Source: Cannabis sativa (taxonomy: Eukaryota > Streptophyta > Magnoliopsida > Rosales > Cannabaceae). Taken from it: a DNA stretch of 64,000 bases. Made by a program: the position numbers and the translations under genes. Shown here piece after piece: positions 11,899 to 22,506 of this stretch. Position 1 is the stretch's first letter, and every line of letters starts with the position of its first letter. The DNA lies in the NCBI RefSeq assembly GCF_029168945.1, contig NC_083605.1, positions 7,633,280 to 7,697,279 on the forward strand, read 5' to 3'. The notes below the pieces were generated by a model. That model did not search any database. It saw nothing but the letters and a program-made list of their open reading frames with translations, and was not told the origin of the DNA.

Positions 11899-13260
11899 TG
11901 TTAGGCTATTTTTAGTCTACATTTTGGGTCACTTTTTATAGTTGTTTTCCTTCTTTTTTATTATTTTTGGAATAGAATTACGCTTGTTTTCTTTGATTTC
12001 AGGTTTCACACTTGCAATATATTAATTGATCAAATTTCGGAAAATAACAAGCTATAGAATAAAGAAAATTCTGCAAGAAAATAAAGCTGAAACTTCAAGC
12101 TTAAATTTGACTATGTTCTAATCAGATTTTGGAAAAAGTCAAAACATAAAAGTTTTAGATTTCTTTTTTTTTTCTTTCCAACGCATCTTGAATCAACTCA
12201 TTTGGAGTTCGTATGTGAAAGTTATGCATATTTTACTAAAAAATGCTGAAGCTGTCAAATTTTGCTCCAGTAGTTGCGACCACCACTTTCCATGGTCGCA
12301 ACCCTTTTTCATGGTCGCGACTAGGAGCCAAACAGCGAGTTTTTTTTTTCGTATTTTGCCTATGGTCGCGACTAGACTTTATGTAGTCGCGACTAGGGGC
12401 GAAAAACGAGATTTTTGGACAATTTTTGACTTTTTCAAAGGTAGCAATCCTAATTTCTATTTAAGGGGCTCGTGTTTTAGAAGGAGGCAAAGGAAGCAAT
12501 TGTGGCGATCCAGAATGCAATCACCAACTAGTTCTTTCTTAAACTCTTAATTTCTATGTTACTTTCTGTTTTAGTTTTGATTATGGATGTTATTATGGAT
12601 TTTATGAACTAAACTCCTATTTGGGGAGATGATGAATGTTGATTGAAATTATCTTTAGTTAATGATAATTGCTATTTCTCCTTTCTTGATTGTGAATTTA
12701 TCCAAATTTGTGTTTAATTACATGTTTAAGATTGATCACCTTGTACATGCTTTATGATCCCAATTCAAAATCTGAAAAGTGAGAATTAGGAATGCTAAAA
12801 TTGGATAAACTAGGTTTTGATGTGAAACGAAAGTATTTGCATAGCCTTTGTGACATTTGGATTATTGCTTAATGCTGATTATATGTTAATCTATCTTAGA
12901 GATGATTAGATAACATGTGATTTAGGACCCAAAAAATCTGAAAGAGTTAGGTTAATTTTTATAATCTGTCATTCACATTGAGAAAGAGAATAGTAATTAG
13001 GATTAACAATTGGGTAATTAAATCAATAGGATTCTTTTTCCTAAATATTCATCCATAATTAATTACACTTTTTATTATTATTATCCTGCTTTTTAATTTT
13101 TAGTTATTTAATTATTCAACCTTATTATTGATTCTGCCAAATAGAAATAAGAATTCAATTGATTGGTACTTAGCTACAGTCCTCGTGAAAATGATCTCAC
13201 ATACCTGAGTATTACTTGTTAAAGCGATACGTATACTTGCGTGTTGGATTTATCATAACA
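11899..13260 (+). repeat. 3' LTR of the Athila-like element (1362 bp)
   Basis: It starts TGTTAGGC and ends ATCATAACA, and is followed by the GCATC duplication (13261-13265). It is uninterrupted and so serves as the empty-site reference for the MULE-like insertion in the 5' LTR. Confidence 0.92.
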
Positions 13261-13265
13261 GCATC

Positions 13266-15269
13266 CCAGGTAGATTGTCAACCTAAGCGCTAACCCAGCC
13301 CTAGGTCAACCTTGGCACTGGTCCCTATTTTGAAGGACTTGGGATTGTGGTTTCTCCCCAAATTTACTTAAATCTTTGTTATTTATGATGATAAAAAATG
13401 CTCGAAACACTTTTTGCTGAGCTTGATTGGAAACAGCCTAGGTTGACAAAATGTCAGCCTAGGTGTTGGGTCCCACTTTTGCCCCTTTTAGAAATTCTGT
13501 TTGGTCCACAGAAATAGTTGAATATCAATATTTTTTGAAGATGGAGAAGATGCTCAAAAGAATTCCTAAAAAATCCATTTTAAATGGCCTAGGCTGACAA
13601 AATGTCAATCTAGGTGCAGGGCTAGCCCCAAGTGTCAAACCGGGCGCTGGGCCTTATTATTTATGCCCAGGAATTGTTGCTTTCCCTCTGGAAGGACCTC
13701 TTTCCCCATTTTTGATGAAGAAAAATACGATGAAAATGTCGAATCTCTGATCAAATACTTGGAAGGTGCCCAATTTGATAGATTTTCAACTCGGGGGCTT
13801 GGTGCTTAGGGCCCCGGGGCCTCAGGTGCTCAAAAATCAGCTTGCTTTGATTCCAATTCTAATGCCTCAAATATGTCTGTGGTATGTCTATTTAATGTCT
13901 AATGTAAGTTTTTACAACTTTGCACTAAGACAGTTCTAAAAGCTAAAACCCTAGTTATGGATGTCAACTTGGGCATCAGGTGAAATCCTAGGTGCCTAAG
14001 TTGGCTTCCGAGTTGTAGGTTTTTGTAATTTCAACTTTCGAGACTTGGATTAGATTGCACCATATCTTCATGGTGCAGAATACTAAAAGATAGTGGGTTG
14101 GATTCAAGTTATTAAAGTCTGAACTTCCTTCCAAGAGATATCAAAGTCAATCTGGGCGCAGGGCTAGGGTCCCCTCCTAAGTTGACTATTGTGACTTGAG
14201 TCTACTTAACTTCGTGACGTCAACTTTCGTACCACGTGTGAAACATTTATGTCCACATAACTAGGGAAAGCTTTCGGGTTAAAAGTGGCAGTGGTCAACC
14301 ATAAAAAATGGTGAGAAATTTCTTTGGCTAAAGTATATTTCCAACATCAATGTATCAAATACAAGTGAGAAAAGTCACCAAAAGGTATATAACCCTTATA
14401 GGTGACATCTACCATCTTCGTGGCCCAAAAGATGGCAATACTCTTTTCTACCAATTGTCCAAGAACCAATGTGGACGAAGTGTTGTTTCTAGCATCCATA
14501 TAACGAAAAATAAGCAAGATTCACCATCAAAGGCTTCCCATAAGCCTTGGGCAACCACTGCCATATTTTGGCACCAACTAATGGCAGTGGTCTCCTGTTA
14601 GGGTTTCAAACATCAAATTGAGGTTTTGAGGTCCAGACACTCTCAAAATATGATTCTCCATCAAAAAAGCAAGTGAAAACACACCTCGAGGTGTCCGGGA
14701 GCATGCACGGCCAAGAACCGCCACTTTGACGTGGCAGTGGTCGCGCAGATTTGGAGCTGAAAAGTACATAATTCCCTTTGGTAAAATAGTCATAACTCTC
14801 TCAAATTTTATCAAACAACTTGGTTCAACTTGCATTAAGAATATCTTTTCAAGACAGACCAAAGTGTGTCTCACGGTCATAACTCAATTCTGAAGTTATA
14901 GGGCTCAAAATTTTCTCACAAGACAGGTTGACACACTTTAATCGGGAATTGATTGGTTTTATTAAGTGTGAGCTACAATGGAATGTTGGGAGAGCTATGC
15001 CACATCCCATGTGGCATCATGACCAAGAAGTGCCATCCCGAAAAACTTTTCTCCAACACTCTCTAATTTTTGTGAAATCCTAACGGAGAGGTGACATCCC
15101 TTTTCATTCCTCTCTAATTTTGTGTATTTCTAGTCGAGAGTGACATCCCTTATCACTCCTCTCAATGTTTGCATTTCCAAAGCTCAACGACACACAAGCG
15201 AATTTAAAGCAAGGAGAATAACCAACTTTAACAACAATCCCAATGTTTGTGGGATATTTTCCTAGGAGT
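13266..15269. other. Old repetitive sequence, host of the two LTR elements
   Basis: There are no credible genes. The stretch has scattered imperfect repeats containing GACAAAATGTCA, CCTAGGC and TCAACCTAGG-like words. It is continuous with the sequence left of 2322, and the same patterns appear near 1800-1870. The long minus-strand open frame at 14578-14880 shows no recognisable domain. It is probably a decayed LTR. Confidence 0.35.
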
Positions 15270-15274
15270 AATGG
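15270..15274. repeat. Target-site duplication AATGG, left copy
   Basis: AATGG precedes the 5' LTR at 15275 and is repeated at 24766-24770 after the 3' LTR. Confidence 0.9.
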
Positions 15275-17534
15275 TGTAAAGCCCGCTTAGTTAATTTGGA
15301 AATTAGCAGTTGTTTATGTTTAAATCATGAAATTATTTATAGCTATTTAAATAATTTATTACTGTTATTTATGGAATTCAGAAATGCATGATTATGTCAT
15401 CAGCAGTTTTTATATTTCGCATTTCCGGTGTCCGGTATTTTGGAACTCGGCGTTTGGCTCAGTAGAAATCACAACTTAGTATGTTGGTAATTTGGGGACG
15501 GGTTTAGACATTGGGAATGTCGGGAATGGCCGGGAATTTAGAATTTCCCAAAAATACCCCTTTAGTATGATTTATGTGATTTTATGATGGAGGGGCAAAA
15601 TGGTCTTTTTGCCCCAATGACTTTTTGTCTTTTAGTGACTTTTATTTGGAAATTAAATGTTTATTTATTTGATTGTTTTTGGCTGAAATGGATTTAATAA
15701 ATGGTTATGTTAAGTGGGTTTATATTATTTCTTTCATTTTACAAAAAACACTTAGAAATGAAAAAAAAAAAAAAAGAATTTTCCAAAAACTCTCTCTTTT
15801 CCTCTCCACTTTCGGCTGGGTATTTGGGGTGCAAAAGCTGGGTTTTTCTTCAATTTTCAAAGCTTGATTCAACCTTAATTTGTGAGCTCTTGATTGTGGT
15901 AGGTGATTCTAACTCTTTCTCTTTATTTTCTTGAATAAAAATGGTGAAAATGTGAGTAAATGCATGCTTGCTTGAGGTGTTGTTGCTGCTGTGTTTGTAA
16001 TATGATTTCTGAGGTTTAAATCTTGTTCAATTGAGTAGAATAGAGCTGGTTATGATGCATGCTAGTTGTGTTGTTCAAAGTCTTGATTTTTTAGCTCAAA
16101 AATGTGGTTTTCAAAGAGAAATGTCTATGTTCTGTTGCTGTGATATTGTTGATGTTTTTGATTGTTTTCAGAGGCTTAGTTAAGCTTGTTTAAGTAAGTT
16201 TAGATGGATTTGATTGCATGCTAGCTAGGTTTGCTCAAGTTTGAGTTTAGAACTCAAAGCTTGAGCTCTAATGGTGATTTTTGAATTCGTGCAATGCTGG
16301 TGGTTTTGTTGCCTTAGAAATGTTCTAGGGGAGGTATAGAGCAGTGCAGGAAGGTTTCATGTGATTTGGGGTTGAATTGTGCAAGTTATGAATTTTTGAG
16401 GTTGTCCGCTCGCGAGGAACCGGAATTCGGTTGAGCATCCGAATTCGGATGGGGGTCCTGAATTTCCCAGAACCGGAATTCCGGTTGGGCAACCTCTACC
16501 GGTTGGGGGATTTTTCAGAACCCTAGTTTTCCTCGTTTTTGGGTTTTTAGGGGTATTGCCATGCTTTTTATCGATAGGGAAACTTTTAGTTCCAAGTTTT
16601 AGTCCCCGGGAAGTGATTTAGCGTGTCACTTATAGCGTTGTGATTTTTATGGTTTAGGAGCCGATCCGTCCGTTCGGCTTCGGTTCCAGTCAGTTGACCG
16701 GCACACCCGAAATCGGAATCCAGGTAAGATTAGTATAACGGTATGCATATGTAGATTACATGTTTAGCGTGCATGTAGGAAGCCTGCTAGATTACATTAG
16801 TTATGTATTTAGGCTTCGAACCATCCAACCCTGTCACGTCGGTACAGGCTGGAGTATGACCAGCAGCCGGAGTATGACCGGTTCGACCGATCAGGCTGAC
16901 ACTTGGTTGGTGGTTCAGTGCTATTGACCTATCCCGTCGGTACAGGCTGGAGTATGACCAGCAGCCGGAGTATGACCGGTTCGACCGATCAGGAGGATAC
17001 TTGTCAATAGTACCGTCCCCTGAACGTTCAAAACTCAGTACCATGTTGGACATGGCAGTAGTAGCTCAGTACCATGTTGGACATGGCAGTAGCGGGACTC
17101 AGTATCGTGTTGGACACGACAGTTAGTTATGTATGATATTATTATGCTTTTCTTACTGAGTCTGTCGACTCACAGTTTATGTTCATGTGTAGGTAAAGGC
17201 AAGGCTGTAGCTGATGGACCGTGAGCGAGCTTATGAGATTGTACATGTCGGGGCGGTTAGGCCTGGAGCGTACGATCCTCGGGACAGCACGGCTGAGATT
17301 TTTTGTAACTGTCGTTAGACGACTTTCATTTTGATGTAAAAGTTAAACAGTTAAAACGTTTGTAAATGATTTTATAAATCGGGATCCCGAGACTTTTATA
17401 ATATGGTTTATAAGTTTAATTAAAAAGCAAAATTTTAATTAATCACGTTTTTCCATAAACCTCGTTGATTAGCAACGAGCTGCACAGTACGTTTAAAAAT
17501 CACGTAATACGCCTAAGATAGTTAGGGTGTTACA
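15275..17534 (+). repeat. 5' LTR of the chromovirus
   Basis: It starts TGTAAAGCCC and ends GGGTGTTACA. It matches the 3' LTR closely through most of its length, but 16400-16700 has a cluster of short indels in GC-rich sequence. It carries a 59-bp unit twice (16837-16895 and 16935-16993) and a row of short CCATGTTGGACATGG-type hairpins (17040-17120). Confidence 0.92.
16837..17125 (+). repeat. Tandem and hairpin repeats inside the LTR
   Basis: A 59-bp unit rich in GAGTATGACC and GGTTCGACCGATCAGG occurs at 16837-16895 and 16935-16993. Downstream, three short units each contain a CCATGT-TGG-ACATGG or CGTGTTGGACACG hairpin. The same array occurs in the 3' LTR (about 24066-24355), where the first 59-bp copy has diverged at its start. 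These may be regulatory elements; that role is inferred. Confidence 0.7.
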
Positions 17535-17537
17535 ATT

Positions 17538-17549
17538 TGGTATCAGAGC
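17538..17549 (+). other. Primer binding site, initiator tRNA-Met type
   Basis: TGGTATCAGAGC begins three bases after the 5' LTR end. It is the standard 12-base core complementary to plant initiator tRNA-Met used by chromoviruses. Confidence 0.92.
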
Positions 17550-17781
17550 CGCCAGGTTGTCTTCCGAAGATCGTCACGACATGTACAATCATCATCAGCA
17601 GTTAGCTCGGTTCACGGTTCAGTAAGCCTTTATTGCTTTAGTAGTTTATTTTATTCAGTTATGAAAAAAGAAAAGCCTGTTAGGAAGCATGTTAGTAGCC
17701 TGATAGTAGAATAGGCGCATGTTTCATTTCTAATTTCCCAATTAAGCGGCATTAGTAAGCTCGCCTTGAATACGACCTGAT

Positions 17782-18272
17782 ATGCCAACTCTTGGTTTCG
17801 CAGGCGGTTCTAATCAGATGGACGCCAGGCGGACTACCAGGAGTCAGGGCAACTCCGTAGGGTCGAATCAGGGACAGGGAGCTCAGTTTCCCCCACCTGC
17901 TAGGGGCCGAGGTAGAGGTCCCCGAGGCAGGGCTCGTGGCCGGGGTGATGAGAACCCGCCACAGGCTGCCCGAGCTCCCCCGTCGATCGGGGAGCCCCGG
18001 GTGGGAGTTGCGGTTTGCGGAGATGCAAGCCCGGATCGAAGAACAAGACCTCGAGATTCGTAGGTTGAGACGGCGGGGTGCTCCTGCCGGTTCTGTGCCC
18101 GTAGTTCCAAAGTGGCACCTCGCCCGCCGCCTGTGCCGAGATAGTGGTGGCGGCCCATAGATTGGAACCATTGTATGAGCGGTTCCGGAAGCAAGCACCT
18201 CCGTATTCTTGGGAGGTCCGGATGTATCGAAAGCCGAGCAGTGGGCGACGGTGATTACCGCAGTCGAATTTC
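17782..18272 (+). pseudogene. gag: gag N-terminus, broken by several frameshifts
   Basis: An ATG at 17782 or 17818 opens a gag N-terminus rich in R, G and P (ARGRGRGPRGRARGRG). The coding sense then moves to another frame near 18000, where a WELRFAEMQARIEEQ coiled-coil-like segment appears. It shifts again near 18100-18130 (LEPLYERFRKQAPP) and at least once more before the main frame begins at 18273. All shifts are consistent with 1-base indels in GC-rich sequence. They may be real decay or consensus errors. Confidence 0.7.
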
Positions 18273-19087
18273 ATGGGTGTCACCGGTAATGACAGAGCGG
18301 TGTGCGCCACATTTCAGTTCCAGGAGGACGCCCTGGTATGGTGGGACATGGTGTCTCAGATTCATGACGTCACCACCATGACTTGGGAAAGGTTCCAAGA
18401 ACTCTTCAACGCGAAATACTACAATGAGGCGGTCAGAAGCGCCAAGAGGAAAGAGTTCGTTCACCTGACCCAGCGGGAGAACATGAGCGTCACTGAGTAT
18501 ACTACTCAGTTTGACCGGTTGGCGAGGTTAGCCTCGGGAATTGTGCCGACCGACTTCAGCAGGAAGGAGAAGTATTTGGACGGGTTGAATCCCAAGATCA
18601 GGCATGACCTGATGATTACCACCGACGACAGCACCACCTATGCTCAGATGGTGGAGAAGGCACTGCGAGCTGAGGGCGCAGTGGGGTGCATGTCAGATTC
18701 AGTCAGTACTCCGGTTGGTGGCGGGGCTCCTACCCCTCCCCGCATCAAAGCTATAGCAGGGAGTAGTGGTTCGGCCATTGATCGGAGGAAGAGGGCACCC
18801 ACTGCTTCCGGCGGCTCGAGTCAGAACAAGAGGTTCCGGGGGAACCAGAACAGAGGGAGTCGTCCTGGTGGTAATGAGACCCGATTCTCCTATCCCGAGT
18901 GCCCTAGCTGCAAGAGGCATCATCGGGGTGAGTGCAAGGGGCAAGGATGCTTTCATTGTGGCATGCCCGGACACTTCAAAAGGGAATGTCCCCAGCTCGG
19001 ACCAGAGGCACCGAGAGCTCCAGCGATACCCACTCCAGCCAGGGTATTCGCTATCACGCAGGCTGATGCAGATGCCAGCCCATCAGT

Positions 19088-19262
19088 TGTTACAGGTCAG
19101 CTTTTTATTAACAACTCGCTTTATTCGAGTCTTTGTTTGATTACGGGGCTACACATTCTTATGTGGCGGCCAGAGTCTTTAGTAAGTTGGGTAGACCCTT
19201 TGATAGATATGAATCAGGGTTTGGAACCACAGTTACACAGCGGAGAATTGGTTATCTCCAAT
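19088..19262 (+). pseudogene. Protease active-site segment lies out of frame
   Basis: The main frame loses protease sense after FINNSLY and regains it at [11 protein letters not shown]. Between these points the expected sequence is found one frame over as [16 protein letters not shown], so two compensating indels bracket the catalytic region. Even in that frame the usual D-S/T-G triad reads D-Y-G. As written, no active aspartic protease can be made. Confidence 0.75.
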
Positions 19263-22200
19263 AGGTGGATTAGGTCTATGCCGATCAGGATAGATGGTAG
19301 AGAGCTAAGCGCTGATCTGATAGAGATGAGCTTAGTCGAATTCGATATTATTTTAGGAATGGATTTCCTATCTAAATATTCGGCGAGCATTGACTGTAAG
19401 AGGAAGATGGTGGTCTTCCAACCGGAAAGTGAAGAACCGTTTGTATTTGTGGGTTCGGTTCAGGGATCTCGGATCCCGGTGATCTCGGCTATGTCAGCGA
19501 GAGAATTATTGCACGGTGGGTGCTTAGGGTTTCTGGCCGTGGTGGTGGACACCACTCGGCCAGATACCATTCGGCCAGAGAACATCAGAGTGGTTCGGGA
19601 ATTTTTGGACGTCTTTCCCGAAGAACTTCCAGGGTTACCACCTCAGCGGGAGATCGATTTCGTGATTGACTTGGCACCAGGGGTGGATCCGGTTTCCAAA
19701 GCCCCGTATAGGATGGCTCCAGCTGAACTTAAGGAATTAAAGATTCAGCTCCAAGGGTTGCTTGACATAGGGTTCATTCGGCCCAGTGTGTCACCCTGGG
19801 GAGCCCCGGTTTTGTTCGTCAAGAAGAAGGATGGGTCTATGAGGATGTGCATCGACTACAGAGAATTGAACAAGTTGACGGTGAAGAATAAATATCCACT
19901 ACCTAGGATCGATGACTTGTTCGATCAGCTTCAGGGGAAGACGGTCTTTTCTAAGATTGATCTCCGTTCGGGTTATCATCAGTTGAGGATCGGAGAGGAG
20001 GACATTCCAAAGACGGCTTTCCGCACTAGGTATGGACACTACGAGTTTCTGGTTATGTCATTCGGACTAACCAATGCTCCTGCAGCATTCATGGACCTGA
20101 TGAATAGAGTATTCAAGGATTTCCTCGATATCTGTGTGATTGTGTTTATCGACGACATCCTCGTGTACTCCCAATCAGAAGAGGAGCATGAGTTACATCT
20201 TCAGATGGTACTGCAACGACTTCGAGAACATAAGCTCTACGCCAAGTTCAAGAAATGTGAGTTCTGGTTGTCTCAGGTGTCCTTCCTAGGGCACATTGTG
20301 AGTAAAGATGGGATCAAGGTGGATCCCGGGAAGATTGAATCCGTCAGGGATTGGCCGAGACCGAAGACAGTGACAGAGATCAGAAGCTTCTTGGGGTTAG
20401 CTGGGTACTACCGTAGGTTCGTGGAGGGGTTCTCCAAAATTTCAATGCCCCTAACCGAGCTTACAAAGAAGAATCAGCGATTCATCTGGTCAGATAAATG
20501 TGAAGCTAGCTTTCAGGAGCTGAAGCAGAGACTGATTATTGCTCCGGTGCTAGCTTTGCCTTCGGACAAGGAGAAGTTCGTAGTCTACTGTGACGCGTCC
20601 AAACAGGGTTTGGGGTGCGTATTGATGCAAGCCGATCGGGTTATCGCTTATGCCTCCCGTCAGTTAAAGGATTATGAACAGCGATACCCGACTCATGATT
20701 TAGAATTAGCCGCAGTGGTTTTTGCACTGAAGATTTGGCGGCATTACCTGTATGGAGAGAAGTGTGAGATCTATACCGACCATAAGAGTCTCAAGTATTT
20801 CTTTACTCAGAAAGATTTGAACATGAGACAAAGGCGTTGGTTAGAATTAGTGAAGGACTACGATTGCGAGATCCTCTATCATCCCGGAAAAGCCAATGTA
20901 GTGGTCGATGCCCTGAGCAGAAAGGGTCCCGGGCAAGTAGCTAGCATGGTTCAGATCTCACCCCAGCTAGCTGAGGATATGGTTAGATCCGGCATCGAGT
21001 TTGTGGTAGGTCAGCTTCACAACTTGACGCTGCAATCTGATCTGTTGGAAAGAATAAAGGTCGCTCAGATGACAGATCCGGAGTTAGTGAAGATCCGAGA
21101 TGAGGTATTGGCGGGTCAAGCCAAAGACTTTTCGATGTCAGACAGTGGGATGCTTTTGTATAAAGCCAGGGTTTGTGTTCCGAACAGTGCGGAATTGAAG
21201 AACGAGATCTTTGAGGAGGCTCATTCTACTCCATATTCTCTGCATCCCGGCACCACCAAGATGTACCAAGATTTGAAACCGTACTTCTGGTAGAGCGGTA
21301 TGAAGAAGAATTTGGTAGAATTCGTATCGAGATGCCTCACGTGTCAGCAGATCAAGGCTGAACATCAGAGACCAGCAGGGTTGTTGCAGCCTCTAACCCT
21401 ACCAGAATGGAAATGGGAGGATATTACGATGGATTTTGTGGTCGGGTTACCTTGGACCACGGGTTTGTATGATTCCATCTGGGTAGTGGTGGACCGATTT
21501 ACGAAATCTGCTCATTTTCTGCCGGTCAGAACAACATTTACAGTGGATCAGTTGGCAGAATTATATGTCAGGGAGATAGTGAGACTTCACGGGGTACCGA
21601 AGTCTATAGTTTCGGACAGGGATCCGAAATTCACCTCCAAATTTTGGCAAAGTTTGCAACGGGCAATGGGTATGAAGCTGAAATTCAGTACAGCATTTCA
21701 TCCTCAGACAGATGGTCAGTCCGAAAGGACAATTCAGATATTGGAGGATATGTTGAGAGCTTGTGTTATGGACTTTGAGGGTTCATGGAGTAAATATCTA
21801 CCGTTAATAGAATTTTCATACAACAACAGTTATCAGAGTACGATAGGGATGGCACCCTATGAACTGTTGTACGGTAGGAAATGTAGATCCCCTATCCACT
21901 GGGATGAGACAGGGGAGAGGAAATACCTAGGTCTGGAGTCAGTTCAGCGGACCAATGAGGCAATAGAAAAGATAAAAGCTAGAATGCTTGCCTCACAGAG
22001 CAGACAGAAGAGTTACGCAGATCCGAAGCGCAGAGATGTTGAGTTCCAAGTAGGGGAACATGTGTTTTTACGGGTATCTCCGATGAAGGGGATTAAACGT
22101 TTCGGGAAAAGAGGCAAGTTATGCCCTAGATTTACAGGACCTTTCGAGATTCTCGAGAAGATAGGTCAAGTGGCATATCGGTTAGCATTGCCTCCAGCCT

Positions 22201-22492
22201 TATCAGCAGTGCACAACGTATTCCATGTCTCAATGTTGAGAAAATACGTTTCAGACCCCTCTCATATACTCAGTTATGAGAGTCTTCAGCTTCAGCCAGA
22301 CATGTCATATGAGGAACAGCCAGTGCAGATCCTGGATAGAAAGGATAAAGTCCTTCGGAATAAGACCATAGCATTGGTCAAGGTTCTCTGGAGAAACAGC
22401 AAGGTGGAGGAAGCCACCTGGGAGCTAGAGTCAGATATGAGAGCTCAATATCCAGAGTTATTCAGGTTAGATTTCGGGGACGAAATCCTTTT

Positions 22493-22503
22493 AAGGGGGG
22501 AAT
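22493..22503 (+). other. Polypurine tract of the chromovirus
   Basis: AAGGGGGGAA lies a few bases before the 3' LTR start at 22507. Confidence 0.8.
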
Positions 22504-22506
22504 AGT

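Larger units (their letters stand above)
2327..13260 (+). mobile_element. Non-autonomous Athila-like LTR retrotransposon (LARD type), with nested insertions
   Basis: The element has TGTTAGG...ATAACA LTRs, a 5-bp GCATC duplication, an 18-base tRNA-Asp-type primer site and a purine tract before the 3' LTR. The internal region, 9467-11898, is only about 2.4 kb. It encodes a short gag-like ORF and a second ORF of unknown role but no protease, reverse transcriptase, RNase H or integrase, so it must depend on enzymes from a related full element. The 5' LTR appears to be 7.1 kb long only because a MULE-like element (3530-9262) sits inside it. With that removed, the two LTRs are both close to 1.4 kb and very similar. 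Confidence 0.88.
18273..22505 (+). pseudogene. gag-pol: Chromovirus gag-pol polyprotein with one in-frame TAG
   Basis: Frame 18273-21293 (1006 codons) and frame 21300-22505 (401 codons) are the same frame, separated by a TAG at 21291-21293 just inside the integrase zinc-binding region. Order: gag capsid core ([14 protein letters not shown]), CCHC knuckle [14 protein letters not shown] near residue 226, protease region, reverse transcriptase with FIDDILVYS near residue 625, RNase H ([12 protein letters not shown]...YTDHKSL), and the integrase H-H-C-C segment. The DDE core follows, with D45, D106 and E142 in the second part. The C-terminus (KVLWRNSKVEEATWE) is chromodomain-like. The protease active-site motif is out of frame, which is listed separately. 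Expected products act in cytoplasmic particles and then in nuclear integration. Confidence 0.88.

Noticed and set aside
14578..14880. 100-codon minus-strand frame in old repeat sequence
   Set aside because: There is no domain and no start or splice context, and it lies in decayed repeat. It is likely chance.
16787..17053. Minus-strand 88-codon frame in the chromovirus LTR (also at 24064-24285)
   Set aside because: It is produced by the in-frame 59-bp repeats of the LTR and is interrupted by other differences in the second LTR. There is no coding support.
17883..18310. Several overlapping minus-strand frames (103-148 codons) opposite gag
   Set aside because: They are antisense shadows of GC-rich gag sequence; the plus strand carries the recognisable gag motifs.
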